Below are positions 23,646 through 34,685 of a DNA stretch of 64,000 nt, in pieces (the stretch's first letter is position 1; every line of letters starts with the position of its first letter). The position numbers and the translations under genes are program-made. The DNA comes from Symbiodinium natans (taxonomy: Eukaryota > Sar > Dinophyceae > Suessiales > Symbiodiniaceae). The DNA is taken from NCBI GenBank assembly GCA_905221605.1, contig CAJNDS010002844.1, forward strand, positions 195,501 to 259,500. Direction: 5' to 3'. Below the pieces are notes generated by a model. It made no database searches. It was not told where the DNA came from and saw only the letters and a program-made list of their open reading frames with translations.

Positions 23646-26640
23646 GTTCTTTCTTTGGGGCTCAACATCTCCTCCAACCCCCTCCATGAACGCTGCCGGC
23701 TTTGGGTTAAACACTGACAGCGTGATTCAAAGTTCGAGATAGCCCCTGCTTATCCCCAGGCTGCCCTGGAAGAACACACAACCGATGAGCTGAGTGGGTA
23801 GCGCACTGCCATTGGACAGCCATGCAACATTCATTCTCTTCAGAACACCCTCTTTTCCACGGGCATGAAGCAAAGGATTCAAGGGCGCAGGCCTCTTGAT
23901 GCTGCCACGTCCATTTACAAAAAAGTCGTTGCGTGTGTCTCTGTGTGTGTGTTGTGTGTATATGTGTGCGTGTCTGTCGGACAACCAGAAAAACCTATGG
24001 CCGATTGGTCCTAGTCTGAGCAGATGCGGGAGAGTGTAGGAGACCAAACACAAAGAAGAGCAACATCAAGAACACGCGCCCCCATTCTGAGGCCAGCCTT
24101 TAAATGATGGGCAACGGCTTGCACCATTTCTTCCAACGTAGTCCTTCAATGGCAAGACGCTTCCAGCAATGCCGCGAACACGTTCCCAACTTGGTCAGCC
24201 ACGTTTGCTGTTGCCACCTCCTGAGTGCACTTGTTTGTTGGGACTGACGAACACCACTAACACCACCATCTAATGCCATCTAACAGATCTGGATTTGCCA
24301 ACAGGGCCAACGTAGGAATCTTGCACAAACGCCCGTTTGTCGGCGCCCAAAATGAAGGAAGACCCTGCAGCTCGAGCCAACTGCAACAAAGGTTGTGGAC
24401 TGCATCGCTTCCGAAGACTCGCTAACCCTGCCGCCACAGTCTTCAAACGAGGGCCCTGTAGAAACCGGGCCGTCGTCTGAACTGAGGACAACCATTTCAA
24501 ACCTTGACATGCTAGTACAGAAATATGAGGAAGAGCATCCAGACGCTGAATAGAACAGAGCGCTTTGTAAGGCAACGACACATTATTCAACAAAGGCGTC
24601 GCAAACTTTTGTGAAGCCTCGGCCAGTTGCATCTTTGTCAACTTCTCTCCAAACTCGGTTTCCTTGCGTGTGTTCAGTGTGTTCTCTGCATGTTGTCAAG
24701 GAAGTCCCTGTCTGCCCTCTGCACTGCCAAGCCCCGCTCAGCACCAGGCGTGGATCTCCAAGGAATCGAGGCACGTCTTGGCGCTGTCCTTGGTGGCAAA
24801 ATCTGGCAAACAAGTTGACACGTGGTCACCGCTGAAAACGCACTGTACAAGCAATGCGTACTTCATCCAAAAGACGGCCGCCAGGCAAGTCGCTGAGCCT
24901 GCTTCGACACGGATGGGATCCTCCATGGGGTGCGGTGACGCTGACGCTGCAAGAAAGATTCAGAATCCAAGGCACTGACACGCATCTTCAACCTCACCCT
25001 TCCACCTTGCACAATGTCTTGGACAGCTTGCGCCATGCCAGTTCCGATAGTTGCTGAAAGCGGTCAGCACGTTTACAGGCTCCCGATGCTGCCCGCACAC
25101 GCACTGCCAGCAGCTAGCAAGAAGCGGCGGTGCCGCTGTGCATACCAAGTATTGCCGAGTTGCGCAAATGGGGATGTCAACATTCAATACAAGTGAGCAC
25201 CGACCCTCCCCAACTTCCTCATCCCATCTACCTGTTAATCCTTGTCGATAACAAACATCAATATGCCAAGCTGTCAAGCTTGTGTGGCTATGGGCCATGG
25301 GGCATTGTGAGAACCAACGTGTAAAAATTTTTCCTTAAAATGACACTACCTGCGTTTCAAACTTTTCAGATCAACGGTCATCAGTTCCATGCGACTGCGG
25401 AAAGAACAGTCAAAGCGACAACACAGCTGGGTCACCCACTCAAATCTCGTGACAGCATATCGACGAACCTACGGAGAACCTGGACATTTGCAAAAAGGTT
25501 TTGCGAACATGTGCATTCCAAGAGCCGCTCTGCTTGCAGGCGCCTCTTCACGTATGTCTGCATGCTCTGCCACAGACACCTCGATTTGCACCTGCGCAAA
25601 AATCAAGCCATGATGGGCAAGTTTCGAGTTTTTATCTCGAACACTATGGGTGCTCACTGACCAAATCGTGTGGGAGCTCCAGAGGACTTTAGCAACGGCA
25701 ACAAGGTCAATCTGCTCAAAACCCTTGCCTGCGGCCAAAGTACTGGCTTGGGCAGCACGTGCCTGGAGCGGCAATGCGCACTCACACCCAGCAACACTAT
25801 TGGAAATAAATTTTGCTGTGAACCCAGCTCTGTAAAGTTTGGCAACGATGCAATTTCATCACGAGGAAGTGGTGCTCGATGGACGCCTGCTGCAACAGCG
25901 GATGACAGAAGTCCGCCAACATTACTCTCTTAATCGCAAAGCTGAGGATACCACTTGTAACCAGATACGAAAGCACAACACCAAGTCCAGCAATGATCTG
26001 AACAGGGTTGCGCATGTATGCTTGGAGCGCAACTGACGCGGATGAAAACGACTCAGATGATGACAATGTTGTAAAACCTTGGTGCAGCCACTCCCGTCGG
26101 TAAACAGAACCGTTACTAGCAAATCACTGTTCGCAATCAACTGGGTCGAAAAAAGTTCCAAGCAAGGCCAACTGGCGCAGCTGCGATGCCATTTACGCAC
26201 GCGCCATCATCTGCACATGTTAGATCTGCTGCTACATCCGCCCATGGACATTTCAGTGAAACCGAAACATATCAGACAACATGCTATATCCAACAGTTTT
26301 TGCAAGGATTAAACGGATGCGAAGCCTTGTTTAAAGCTTTGGGCGCTGATTTGTTAATGGTTCTGTCATCTGCTTGAAATCTGTGTCGACGATGCTGAAA
26401 TGACATTGATACTTCACGCAACGAGCTAAAGAACTTTTTTGCCACCGACGCAATCGAACCCAAAGTTGCGGTTGTTGTGAGCACCAGTGAAATCTACGAC
26501 CATTTCCAGTTCGGATTTTTTTGGCACAGCTTCCTTCTGGCTTACATGCCCACGCAACATGGTTACATTCGGTTTGCTCACAAGGAAGTATAAACGGATA
26601 AATTCAAGAATTCGTTTTAAGGGTTTAGCTGTTGTACCGA
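23646..26640. other. Unassigned DNA
   Basis: About 3 kb with frames no longer than 129 aa and none recognised. A short GT-rich run lies at about 23936-23975. Base composition shifts toward AT past 26 kb. Confidence 0.4.
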
Positions 26641-26654
26641 AAACTAACTCATTA

Positions 26655-26965
26655 TGTCACTAAAATGAAAACCTCTATTTCTCTGCATGTTCAAAGGAAA
26701 ACCTCTATTTTCTCTCGAAGATGCTTTCTCTATATTCTAATCTGAAAACCTCGATTCTCTCTGTATTTTCAGAGGAAAACCTTTATTTTCTCAATGTTTG
26801 AAGAAGAAAACCTCTTCTTTACATTTTTAATATGAAAACCTCTATTTTCCGAAAAACCTCTGTTTGTTTTTTTCTTGATAGGAAACCCTCTATTTCTCTC
26901 AATGCTGTCTACATTTTCATGAGGAAGACATGAAAGAAGAATACACGAGAAGCAAATTTTCCATA
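26655..26965. repeat. Degenerate tandem repeat with core GAAAACCTCTATTTTC
   Basis: About eight imperfect copies of a roughly 30-bp unit sharing the core AAAACCTCTATT, set in AT-rich DNA. The minus-strand frame across it gives repeated NRGF peptides, which follows from the repeat and does not imply a protein. Confidence 0.7.
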
Positions 26966-27208
26966 TTTCATAGGAGAACATGTGTTATCTCTCTATGTGA
27001 ATCGCAAACCTGATAGGAACCGCGAACCCGAGACGTCGGTGCGCGGACGCAAACAACGGGTATTCACACGGATCGAAAAATATTGCGCACGAATTGGATG
27101 TGCGAAGGTTTTTGGAACCTCAAACCGATGTGCAAGATCTTCGCCTAGCATCTGGCAGTAGTAATGATTATGAAAGTATTGGGACACTTCGGGAGGGATA
27201 GTTCCACA

Positions 27209-27262
27209 CACAGACACACACACACACACACACAGGCACACACACACACACACACACACACT
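27209..27262. repeat. (CA)n microsatellite
   Basis: A CA run with a short GG interruption. The surrounding 26966-27399 holds no supported gene. Confidence 0.9.
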
Positions 27263-27399
27263 GAAAGACTTTTCACTGAACCGCAAAAGGGCTGCCGGTT
27301 GGTATGAATACATGCGAGGCAAAAGGAGTGCACTTCTTACACCCCGCCTCGAGATTTCCTGAGTGCTGTACTCAGGGAACACTCGCTACATTTCTGTCG

Positions 27400-28000
27400 T
27401 TATCTGCTGATCTGACGGCTGTTGGCCAGGGCTCCACATTCCTCATGATGATACACTGTGCCCCGGTGAGTCGCGATTGCGATCGACTGGGGAGCATATC
27501 CTCGTCCTTCAATCCTAGCGAGCCTTGCACGAAGATCCCTATACTCATTGCGAACTTCTATGAAAGTTTCCTCACATTGCTCTACAGTGCGATGTTCTTC
27601 ATGCAAGGCCTCGGTGAAAAAACAACATCTGTCAACATACTCGTTCATGAACTGCCGCTCGCTTGGTGACATTCCGACGTTCGCTTGGGCGCGGCGGTTC
27701 TCCTTTCCCACGTCTGCTCAGCTCTCCAGTTGTTGGTCGGCCTGGAAGGGCCCACTTGTAGATCCACCAAACGACCCACGAAGCCCCAAGCCAAAACAAC
27801 ACCACCACCAGGCCAATTGCCATCGTAGCCACTCCAGACAGAAGAGCATCTTCCATCATCGCCATTGTCACGGCGAGGCCCAAGCCCTCTGCACCATCAG
27901 TCCCAAAGCACTTTGGGCCATCACAAGCAAGATCGGCAGGATTTTCTTCGCATGCACCATGCTCATTCCGCTGCTTTTCATCATCTCTTTTCACTTGCAT
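27400..28000 (-). pseudogene. Relic of a membrane-anchored accessory ORF (retroelement type)
   Basis: Two overlapping minus-strand frames read as one broken protein. The upstream frame (28000-27632) has an acidic/Cys N-terminus and a long hydrophobic segment (VATMAIGLVVVLFWLGASW). The downstream frame (27711-27400) has a charged helical stretch (RNEYRDLRARLARIEGRG) and ends with HRGTVYHHEECGAL. The order of membrane segment, helix, then His-x(n)-Cys motif matches the ORF between pol and the 3' LTR of the copia element (35901-36338), which ends its domain with HGYAFHVRSDCPAL. I infer a decayed copy of the same kind of gene from a related element. No LTRs or pol remnants were found around it. 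Confidence 0.45.
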
Positions 28001-28465
28001 CTTGCTCCGGGACGTTTCGAGGTCCTCGCTTTCGAGGCTCTCGCTTCTGTAGGGGTTCCGTCATCGTCCACTGCTCACTTCGACAGAGAAGCTCTCGTGT
28101 CCGGACACGAGGGCCGTTAAGAGGTTTTCCACCCAGAGCGGCGCAAGAATTTCGCTCTGAGCCCGAGGCCTGTCGCCGACAAGAACCACTGGGCCAGGGG
28201 AGCAGGCAGCCCTCCAGATTTGCGGCCTTAAAAGAGTGAAAGAGTTCTGGAGCGTCCCTTCCAGATAACCTGGCGACATGAGACCTGCAGCCCGCAGGAA
28301 CAGCTCCCAAAGATCTGCGAGCACTCCGAGGAGAGGTCTGATGCGCTGCAGTGGTAGGACATGTCAGTCGCGTCATGTTGGTTGTTGCATTGTCAGAAAT
28401 AGAAGCCCAAACCTTGAGCTTGTTGCGCTGTGCTTGGCAAGTGTTTTGCAGAACGACACAGCTGG

Positions 28466-28562
28466 GTTCAAACCTGGGTTGGAATCTGGGTTTCGAACCT
28501 GGGTTCCTGAGTTGTTGTTGTTGTTCCCCTCCCCCCCAACGGCCGGACCCTGGGTTGTTTGA
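28466..28562. repeat. AACCTGGGTT-type repeat array, left arm
   Basis: Four to five imperfect copies of a motif around AACCTGGGTT, followed by GTTGTT and a C-rich run. An inverted copy lies at 28766-28892. Confidence 0.8.
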
Positions 28563-28765
28563 ACCTGGGTTCAACCGGGACCTCCTCCCTTTCTTGGAGC
28601 TGTCCAAGCACGGCAAGGAATCGACGCAGCAAAGACGGCTGGCAAAGTGTCATGCCTTTCGCTTTACAGATCTCTAAGGAGACTGGAAAGGTCACAACGA
28701 TCCGTGGGTAGCTGGATACCCCGGTCTGCGCCTCTCCCGTCAGGACCAAGTGAGGCTGGTTCCGC

Positions 28766-28892
28766 CCAACCCAGGTGCGGCCGTCGGGGAGGGGGGAGGG
28801 AGGGAACAAGAACAACTCAGGAACCCAGGCTCGGAACCCAGGTTCCAACCCAGGTTCGGACCCAGGCTCGAACCTTCAACCCAGGTTCAAAC
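28766..28892. repeat. AACCCAGGTT-type repeat array, right arm (inverted)
   Basis: Five to six copies of the complementary motif, preceded by a G-rich run and AACAACTC. It mirrors the left arm, so the two form a large imperfect inverted repeat around about 200 bp of spacer. Confidence 0.8.
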
Positions 28893-28935
28893 TTTTTTTG
28901 AAGTGGACGACCCTTTACCACATCAGCAGCACAGT
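28892..28935. repeat. Dispersed 44-bp sequence, copy 1
   Basis: A T-run plus GAA, then CCCTTTACCACATCAGCAGC and ACAGT. The same arrangement occurs at 35477-35520, next to the copia 3' LTR. The last 25 bp are identical in both. Confidence 0.75.
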
Positions 28936-28971
28936 GGGCCGGTCTATTGCGACGAGGTGAAACAGACAAAA

Positions 28972-29298
28972 CTAACCAGGAGCAGCACCACGAACAAGAA
29001 CCAGGACAAACGCAACCCCTCTCTCAGAGCACGATGAAGTCGATGTAGACCCAGTGATGGCGTCGTACCACTCAGCCTTGCCTCGGAAAGGAGCTCGACG
29101 AGTGTAGACAGCAACATAGTTCCTCCAATGGGGGCTACGGATGGACGGTATTCTGAACGGGACGCACAGGTCCACTTCCCGTAGCGAGGCTAGGTCCGTA
29201 GTTTGAGGCTCCGAGAAGCGCCAGACCCGGGGACTGCTGCGCGTATCCATAGGCCGTGCTCCCTCTCCTACTGCAGACGGCGCAACACGCTTGGGCAC
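28972..29298 (-). CDS. Hypothetical frame with C-terminal hydrophobic stretch
   Basis: A 108-codon minus-strand frame with mixed composition (for example HWRNYVAVYTRRAPF) ends in a hydrophobic run. In the neighbouring frame that run is longer and reads as a good membrane segment (LSWFLFVVLLLVSFVCF). It may be a decayed coding piece. No family is recognised and the plus strand is also partly open, so confidence is low. Together with short flanks it fills 28936-29465, where nothing else is seen. Confidence 0.2.
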   Translation of the reverse strand: MPKRVAPSAVGEGARPMDTRSSPRVWRFSEPQTTDLASLREVDLCVPFRIPSIRSPHWRNYVAVYTRRAPFRGKAEWYDAITGSTSTSSCSERGVAFVLVLVRGAAPG

Positions 29299-29465
29299 TG
29301 TGGCGGGGCGTCCTACATGGGCTCATGGACGCGTCACACCTGTGAGCCGAGGCGCGTTGTGGACAGCTCATCACTGGGACCCCTGCCATCAGCTTCCCCT
29401 TCTCGGGGCCACCCAAAGTGGTGATTCGTTTGTGTAGCTTTGCTGCTAAAGGTTCCTTTTCGCAA

Positions 29466-30055
29466 GGGGCTCCAGCAACAGCTTTGCTGCTCAGCTTCTT
29501 TGCTTACACTGCTCAGCCGTTGCACCACCAGTCAAAAGAACAGTCTCGCTGTGAGTTTGCTATAGGAGCTGGCTGTCGTAATAAAAGTCTTGTGAACGCC
29601 AAAGTTCCGCATAAACAGGCTTTTCGAGAGCGAAAGGTTGCCGACATAGTCCTCCCGAAAAGGAAAGTGGGATTCTCGCTTTTTGATAAACCGCCCCTTC
29701 ACGGTGCTTGGGCTATTAAGGCCACACAGCACCAGGGGAGGGGTGTTCTTTTTCGGGACCTGTGGCAAACCCAGGGAGTGGTGGGTGGGGAAAAATCTTC
29801 CAGCAAGCATGAAGCTAAGCTGAATGGTTGCTGAGCTGGCTGTCGAGCTTGATCCCACAAAGCAGCGGGATCGGCAAGCTGCGAAGAAAAGCATGTAAAC
29901 AACATTGAGTAAACACAAGTATCGTTCACAAGACCTTTATTACGACAGCCAGCTCCTAAAGCAAACTCACAGCGAGACTGTTCTTTTGACTGGTGGTGCA
30001 ACGGCTGAGCAGTGTAAGCAAAGAAGCTGAGCAGCAAAGCTGTTGCTGGAGCCCC
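29466..30055. repeat. 133-bp inverted repeat pair with 324-bp spacer
   Basis: The arm 29466-29598 and the reverse complement of 29923-30055 are both 133 bp and nearly identical, differing at only a few bases. The spacer 29599-29922 has no recognised gene. The arms carry open frames on both strands (for example SFFAYTAQPLHHQSKEQSRC), but inversion duplicates any frame, so this is weak evidence of coding. The structure could be a foldback element, two inverted insertions of one repeat, or an inverted duplication. Confidence 0.9.
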
Positions 30056-30261
30056 GAAGGACTGCCAGGAAAAAGGGAAGTCTCGCTGCACCACCACCAA
30101 CTGAAACGGTGAGACGACCCTGCTTGAGAAGAATTTCAGCAGGTTTCGACTCTGGCGTGTCCCTGCAAAGATTGGGGAGGCCGTAAGGAGTCGAGAGCAT
30201 TTGGCATGTCCCCGCAAAGCCTGGGGAGGCCGAAAAGCAAAACTCCACATTCACGCACCTG

Positions 30262-31117
30262 TCACGCAGCAGTTGTTTCCAACAACTCGTTGTTGTCCTG
30301 AAACTCAAAGAGGCGAAGTTTGGGCAAAGTCCATTCCACTTCCAAGCTTGCGGGACAAAAGGAAATACAATGTTCCCGAAACCAAAGCTGTCTCAAATCC
30401 AGTCGCACTCGAAACTGTGGCAAAATACCAAAAGGTAAATCGTTAGAACCATTCCATCTGGACAGCCAATCAGCCAACTCATTCCGGGGACCAGAAATGT
30501 GCGAGGTGTCCAACTCGAGGCCTGAAAAGCAGCTAAAAAGCGCCAGCCTGTGTGCAAATACTCTCAATGGGTAAGAAGAAGTAAAAAGCTTGTTGCTGAC
30601 CGACTCAGCACCAGTGTTATCTGTCCAACTTGGGATTCGAACCGCCATTCGTCCACCAGGTGTAACCGCGGACACACAGTGGAGTAAAGCAATCTGCGCC
30701 AAAGATTCGTAGCAGGAGATGTTGTCGGAAGCACTGCCACTGAGTTCTATACCTGCAAAAGCAAAGCCCGCCAGCTGAAAGCATTCACTGAACCAAATAG
30801 TGGCTGTCGAAAGTTTGGTAAAGCCACCGATTGCAAATTTGGTCCCAGAGCCCATTGCACCGCCGCTGCCACCATCGTAGTTCTGGCAGGAAATTGCAAT
30901 GGGTGCGGAGCAAAGTCGGAAGCTTGCACCAACGCAGCCAAAACTGAAGGAAAGCAATACTGTTGGCGGAAAGTTTGCGTTTCACCTGAGCAGGGTCTGC
31001 AACCCTCAGCCAGACTCGCTTACTGGACAGAACGACCTTCAGCAAATCTTTCTTCTGAGGAGTAGAGAGACTGTTTTTGTTTTTAGAAGTAAAGAGCGAT
31101 CTTCTTTTGGTTTTCAT
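30262..31117 (-). pseudogene. Reverse transcriptase thumb and RNase H-like fragment
   Basis: The upstream frame (31117-30785) has a Lys-rich segment (LSTPQKKDLLKVVL) like the thumb region following the YVDD motif in retroelement polymerases. The downstream frame (30957-30262) has an RNase H-like pattern: an acidic aromatic segment, WTDNTGAESVSNKLF with the catalytic-type Asp, then a Leu-rich helix and LDTSHISGPRNELADWLSRW. The last motif (histidine, small residues, N-x-x-AD-x-LSR) is typical of the RNase H C-terminus in DIRS- and Ty3-like polymerases. The two halves are one frame shift apart. The fragment points away from the RT piece at 31745. Confidence 0.6.
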
Positions 31118-31568
31118 TTATTTGAAAAATCAGAGGAGTAAAAGCTATGACCCTCTCGGTCTTGTCAGAAACGACCCTTCTTGCACTTGCTTTCTGAGGC
31201 TTTTTCAGAAGCATTAGGTCATTAGGTGGGACTGGCAAGTTCTGGACATTTGTTGTGGTAGCGACAGACCGTTTTCCAAGGCTGCGTTTGCTTTTGGTTA
31301 CAGTTTTCTTAGCAGTCTTAGCAGACATATGCTTCAATAAACCAGTGGACTTTTGTAATTCACACTTTGACCTTCTTCTTCGTATTTGCTTTGCAGGCCT
31401 TGTGTGGTTTGCTATGGTAGGGCCAGCTGGTACTGAGGTGTTGGCCACCCAGCCTGATTCTTCAGCACACAAAAGTCGTGCCACACGTTTTGAGAAGTGC
31501 ACCTTCATGTGATCGGTGTGTGACATTGCTTTTGGCTGTCTTTCCAATGTGAGGTCATGTTCCAGCAT
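31083..31568 (-). CDS. Hypothetical basic protein frame
   Basis: A 161-codon minus-strand frame rich in Lys/Arg/Thr (PAKQIRRRRSKCELQKS). It overlaps the upstream end of the RNase H-type fragment and lies between the two head-to-head RT relics. It could be degraded element sequence or chance. No domain is recognised. Confidence 0.2.
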   Translation of the reverse strand: MLEHDLTLERQPKAMSHTDHMKVHFSKRVARLLCAEESGWVANTSVPAGPTIANHTRPAKQIRRRRSKCELQKSTGLLKHMSAKTAKKTVTKSKRSLGKRSVATTTNVQNLPVPPNDLMLLKKPQKASARRVVSDKTERVIAFTPLIFQINENQKKIALYF

Positions 31569-31744
31569 TCTCGCTCCGAGATATGGAGTTATTCAGTCCA
31601 GCACTTTTTTGCTTCGATCCGCGTTTTCGTGGAATTTGCGCATTGGCAAGATAATGGGCAAGGCCTGGGCTTTTTGTCTTCTTGGTTTCAAGGCTTCTCA
31701 AAGTTGTCTTCTAACTCGACTCAGGGGACAAGAGCGATGAGCCT

Positions 31745-33250
31745 GTGGAGAGACAATTGAACACGTCCAATATTCCAATTGCTTTTGCTACAGCCACTCT
31801 CCAAGTTTTGGCATCATTGCAGTCAGCAACCGGCCCAATGGATGTGAGTATATCCGAGGCTCTGCAATTTTTGCCCTCCAAACCTCTTGGCAGCCCTCCA
31901 TTTGCTTTTCAGGATGGAGGGGCAATTGGTTCCTGTCCTGACTGGAGTTGTCCCCCTTCTGGAACCCCCAACGTGCTTTTGGACCTCCGTCAATCCTGGG
32001 TGGCATTTTTGCTTCGCGTCAGGTTGCCCCTACTGCGAGAATAGAATTTGCCCAAGCAGGAGGTGAAGGCTCATTGTTCACAGATGAGGAGATTGCCGAG
32101 CTTCGTTGCAGATTCCAGCTCTGGGCTCGTCGGAAAGGGGGTCCTGACCACGGGCAGCCATATTGCTTGCACGCTTTGCAGATATTGAGTTCATTGATTC
32201 AGGATCGCTTTCCGTGCTTACTTCAAGGAGTTCCTACTGGTTTTGACAAGAACATCCCTGCAAGCAATGTCTTTGCTTCCAGGGACTCGGATTCCACGAT
32301 TCACGCTGAACTTTTGCTTTGCGAGAGTAACTGGTCTTCTGCCGAGGCTAACCCCGAGTTGCTTAGACAGCTGGTCGCTAAGGAAGTGGAGGCTGGTTAC
32401 TTGGTTCCTGTCGCTTTGGAAGAGGCACGACAACGATGGCCAGATCGCTTAGCAGTGGGGAAACTGAGCATCGTTTCCTCTGATGGTCGGCCCGATAGAT
32501 TGGTCGTTGACAACAGTTTTTGCAATACCAATGCTTTGTGTGAAAACAATCAGTCATACACTCTTCCCTTGCTCGGCTCGGTTCGAGCTTGCTTTCCCCT
32601 TCGAGGGAAGCCTTGCGATCTTGCCTCATTCATCATTGATGTGAAATTAGCCCACAAGACGATGCGACTTAAGCAAGCCGACCAAGGTCGTCTTGGAGTC
32701 CAATGCGATGGACAACATTACTTTTATCGCGTTTGCCCATTTGGGGCTTGCTTTTCGGCACTTTGGTGGGCCCGCCTTGGCTCTTTGTGCGAGTTCTACA
32801 TCTTTTGATTTTCATTCGGCATTCTCTCATGCTTTTATGTGGATGACTTTTTTGTCACCCAAGATGCAGCTACCATGGATGCAACTCAACAGCTTCTCTT
32901 GTCCTGGCGTTTTGCGTTTGCTTTAACATTCCCCTGAGTAGGAAGAAGTTGGGGCTGGGGCCCTAGGTTGTCTGGATAGGCTGGTGTATCAATGTTCGTG
33001 CGGGTTGCTTTTCAATCCCACGCAACAAGCGACTTAAGCTCCATATGCGTCTTGCAAAATTGCTGGCGAATCCGAAGGATGTGCACAAGCGAGATTTGCA
33101 CAAAGTGACGGGGCTTATACAGTGGTTGTTGGGTGCCTTCCCATTGCTGCGACCATGGGCCATGGGTTGGAGTGCTGTACAAAGATCTACATTGTCCCCC
33201 GGCTACCAACCACAGCCTGGACCCGCGCTATTTCCAGGAAGTATATGATT
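31745..33250 (+). pseudogene. Reverse transcriptase fragment (DIRS/Ty3-like), frameshifted
   Basis: A first frame (31745-32044) gives the N-terminal linker. A second (31948-32808, 286 aa) carries the fingers and palm: RPDRLVVDNSFCN, then FIIDVKLAHKTMRL with the motif A Asp, and YFYRVCPFGACFSALWWARL. The frame is lost just afterwards. In the next frame the catalytic YVDDFF lies at 32836-32853. A stop follows, then WIGWCIN and the thumb-like RLAKLLANPKDVHKRDLHKV near 33045-33120. So the RT core is recognisable but contains at least two frame shifts and a stop. No RNase H follows on this strand. The nearest one is inverted at 30262-30957. Confidence 0.65.
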
Positions 33251-33556
33251 GCATCTACGACCAAATGATTTTCATTCGTGCCCCTACAGGTGCAGCCATT
33301 CCTTTGGGAGCTAAACTCCTCGAGGTTAGGCATTTGCCTTTTTCGAACAATATACAAAAACAAAAACAAGATTTGAGGGGGTGGAATTTAGACCAAAGTC
33401 CCTTCCCTTCTCCCCTTTCTCCCACTCCACAACAGGTAAATCACAAAGCCTATGCAGAGTTCCAGGACCAGTGCTTCCAATGGTCGGGCAGTTGCAGATT
33501 CACGGAGTGCTCATGAAGCCGGGCGCGGCTTCGCGCGCGGTTCACTTTAACCGCTC
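33251..33556. other. Unassigned DNA after the RT fragment
   Basis: A plus-strand frame (33133-33516) continues for a short distance after the RT remnant (YDQMIFIRAPTGAAIPLGAK) and may be the last trace of the element. Nothing else is seen. Confidence 0.3.
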
Positions 33557-33840
33557 AAGACGCGCCGCTCGAAGCACCGCGACCTCTTTTAAGGGCCTCG
33601 CAGCAACTAGTAACTAGCGGTCCGCCGCTCGAGGTGTCACGTCTTCAAAGGAGCTGTGCGTAGCCTAGCAAACCGGCACCCACAATCTGCCTGGTAAAAC
33701 CTGTTTCCTCCGCGAGTGGAGATGCTGCCACCAACACGCCGCTCCAAGCGCCGCGACTTCTTCAAAAGGGCCTCGCAGCAATTGCAGGCCACGCCGCTCG
33801 ATGCGTTACATCCTCAAAGAAGCTGTCCCGTGGCCTAGCC
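33557..33840. repeat. Imperfect direct duplication of about 175 bp
   Basis: CGCCGCTCGAAGCACCGCGA followed by AAGGGCCTCGCAGCAA occurs at about 33562-33605. It recurs with changes at about 33738-33783. Each copy is followed by a second CCGCTCGA segment and an AGCTGT...GCCTAGC ending. A weaker echo of the ending lies near 34484-34503. Confidence 0.6.
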
Positions 33841-34337
33841 CCACTTCAAATCGAAGCCTTGCTCTGAACCTACCTGACTGGTCAAAAATTCAACCCACAG
33901 CCCAACCAGTCGCAGGAATCGACTCCAAAAAAACGCGAGGCTCTTTTTGCACGCACAAAACTCAGGTAAACTTCGAACAGCTTCTGCTTTCTGCTCGTTC
34001 AACACTCTGATCCCTTTGCTGTCAAACATAGGCTTCTCTTCTTCGGGATCGAAGAGTTCGCTCTGAACATCCTCGTCGCCTTTCGAAAACACTGGTGAAA
34101 GCTGAGACGATTCTTCACGCGCAGAAGGCACCAGAACAGAAGGAACCCCTCGACAGATTTCGCTTCAGCAAGCGCTCTCGTAGAAGGCTTGCCTTTCCCT
34201 TTCCAAAACTGTCCAAGCTGCCTCCACGTTACCGAGAGCCAACAGAAGCACGCTCAAGCTTGCGCATCCCGCACAGACTTGAAAAGCATCTACCAATGCA
34301 TAAACTGCCTGGAAAACACGCGAAAGCTTCGAAGGGA
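33841..34337. other. Unassigned DNA
   Basis: Short frames on both strands with no recognised motif. Confidence 0.35.
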
Positions 34338-34450
34338 GGACGAAGGGGGCTTCGAAGGCTTCGAAGGTAAGGACGAAGGGGGCTTCGAAGGCTTCGAAGG
34401 TGAGGACGAAGGGGGGGGGGCTTTGAAGGTAAGGACGAAGGGGGCTTCGT
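34338..34450. repeat. 33-bp minisatellite
   Basis: About four copies of a unit beginning GGACGAAGGG and containing CTTCGAAGGCTTCGAAGG, with starts at 34338, 34371, 34404 and 34433. The last interval is 29 bp because part of the unit is replaced by a G run. The period is a multiple of three, giving a repeated 11-aa peptide on the minus strand (FEAFEAPFVLT), but no longer gene is evident. Confidence 0.85.
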
Positions 34451-34574
34451 CCTCCCTTCAAAGCCTTCGCACTCGCTCATGAAGCTGTGTCTCCATGGCC
34501 TAGGTAGTTTCCCATAGTGGCGTCGAAACAAGCAGTTCAGGGCAAATGGAGTATTTGGTATCTAAACACACGTT

Positions 34575-34665
34575 TCATATATATACATATATATATACAC
34601 ATCCACATATATACACACACACACATATATATACATACATATATACATATATAGATATATACATA
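34575..34665. repeat. AT-rich (ATATAC)-type microsatellite
   Basis: Alternating TA/CA/TAC runs of about 90 bp. Confidence 0.85.
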
Positions 34666-34685
34666 GGGAAAGGGAAACAGTCAAG

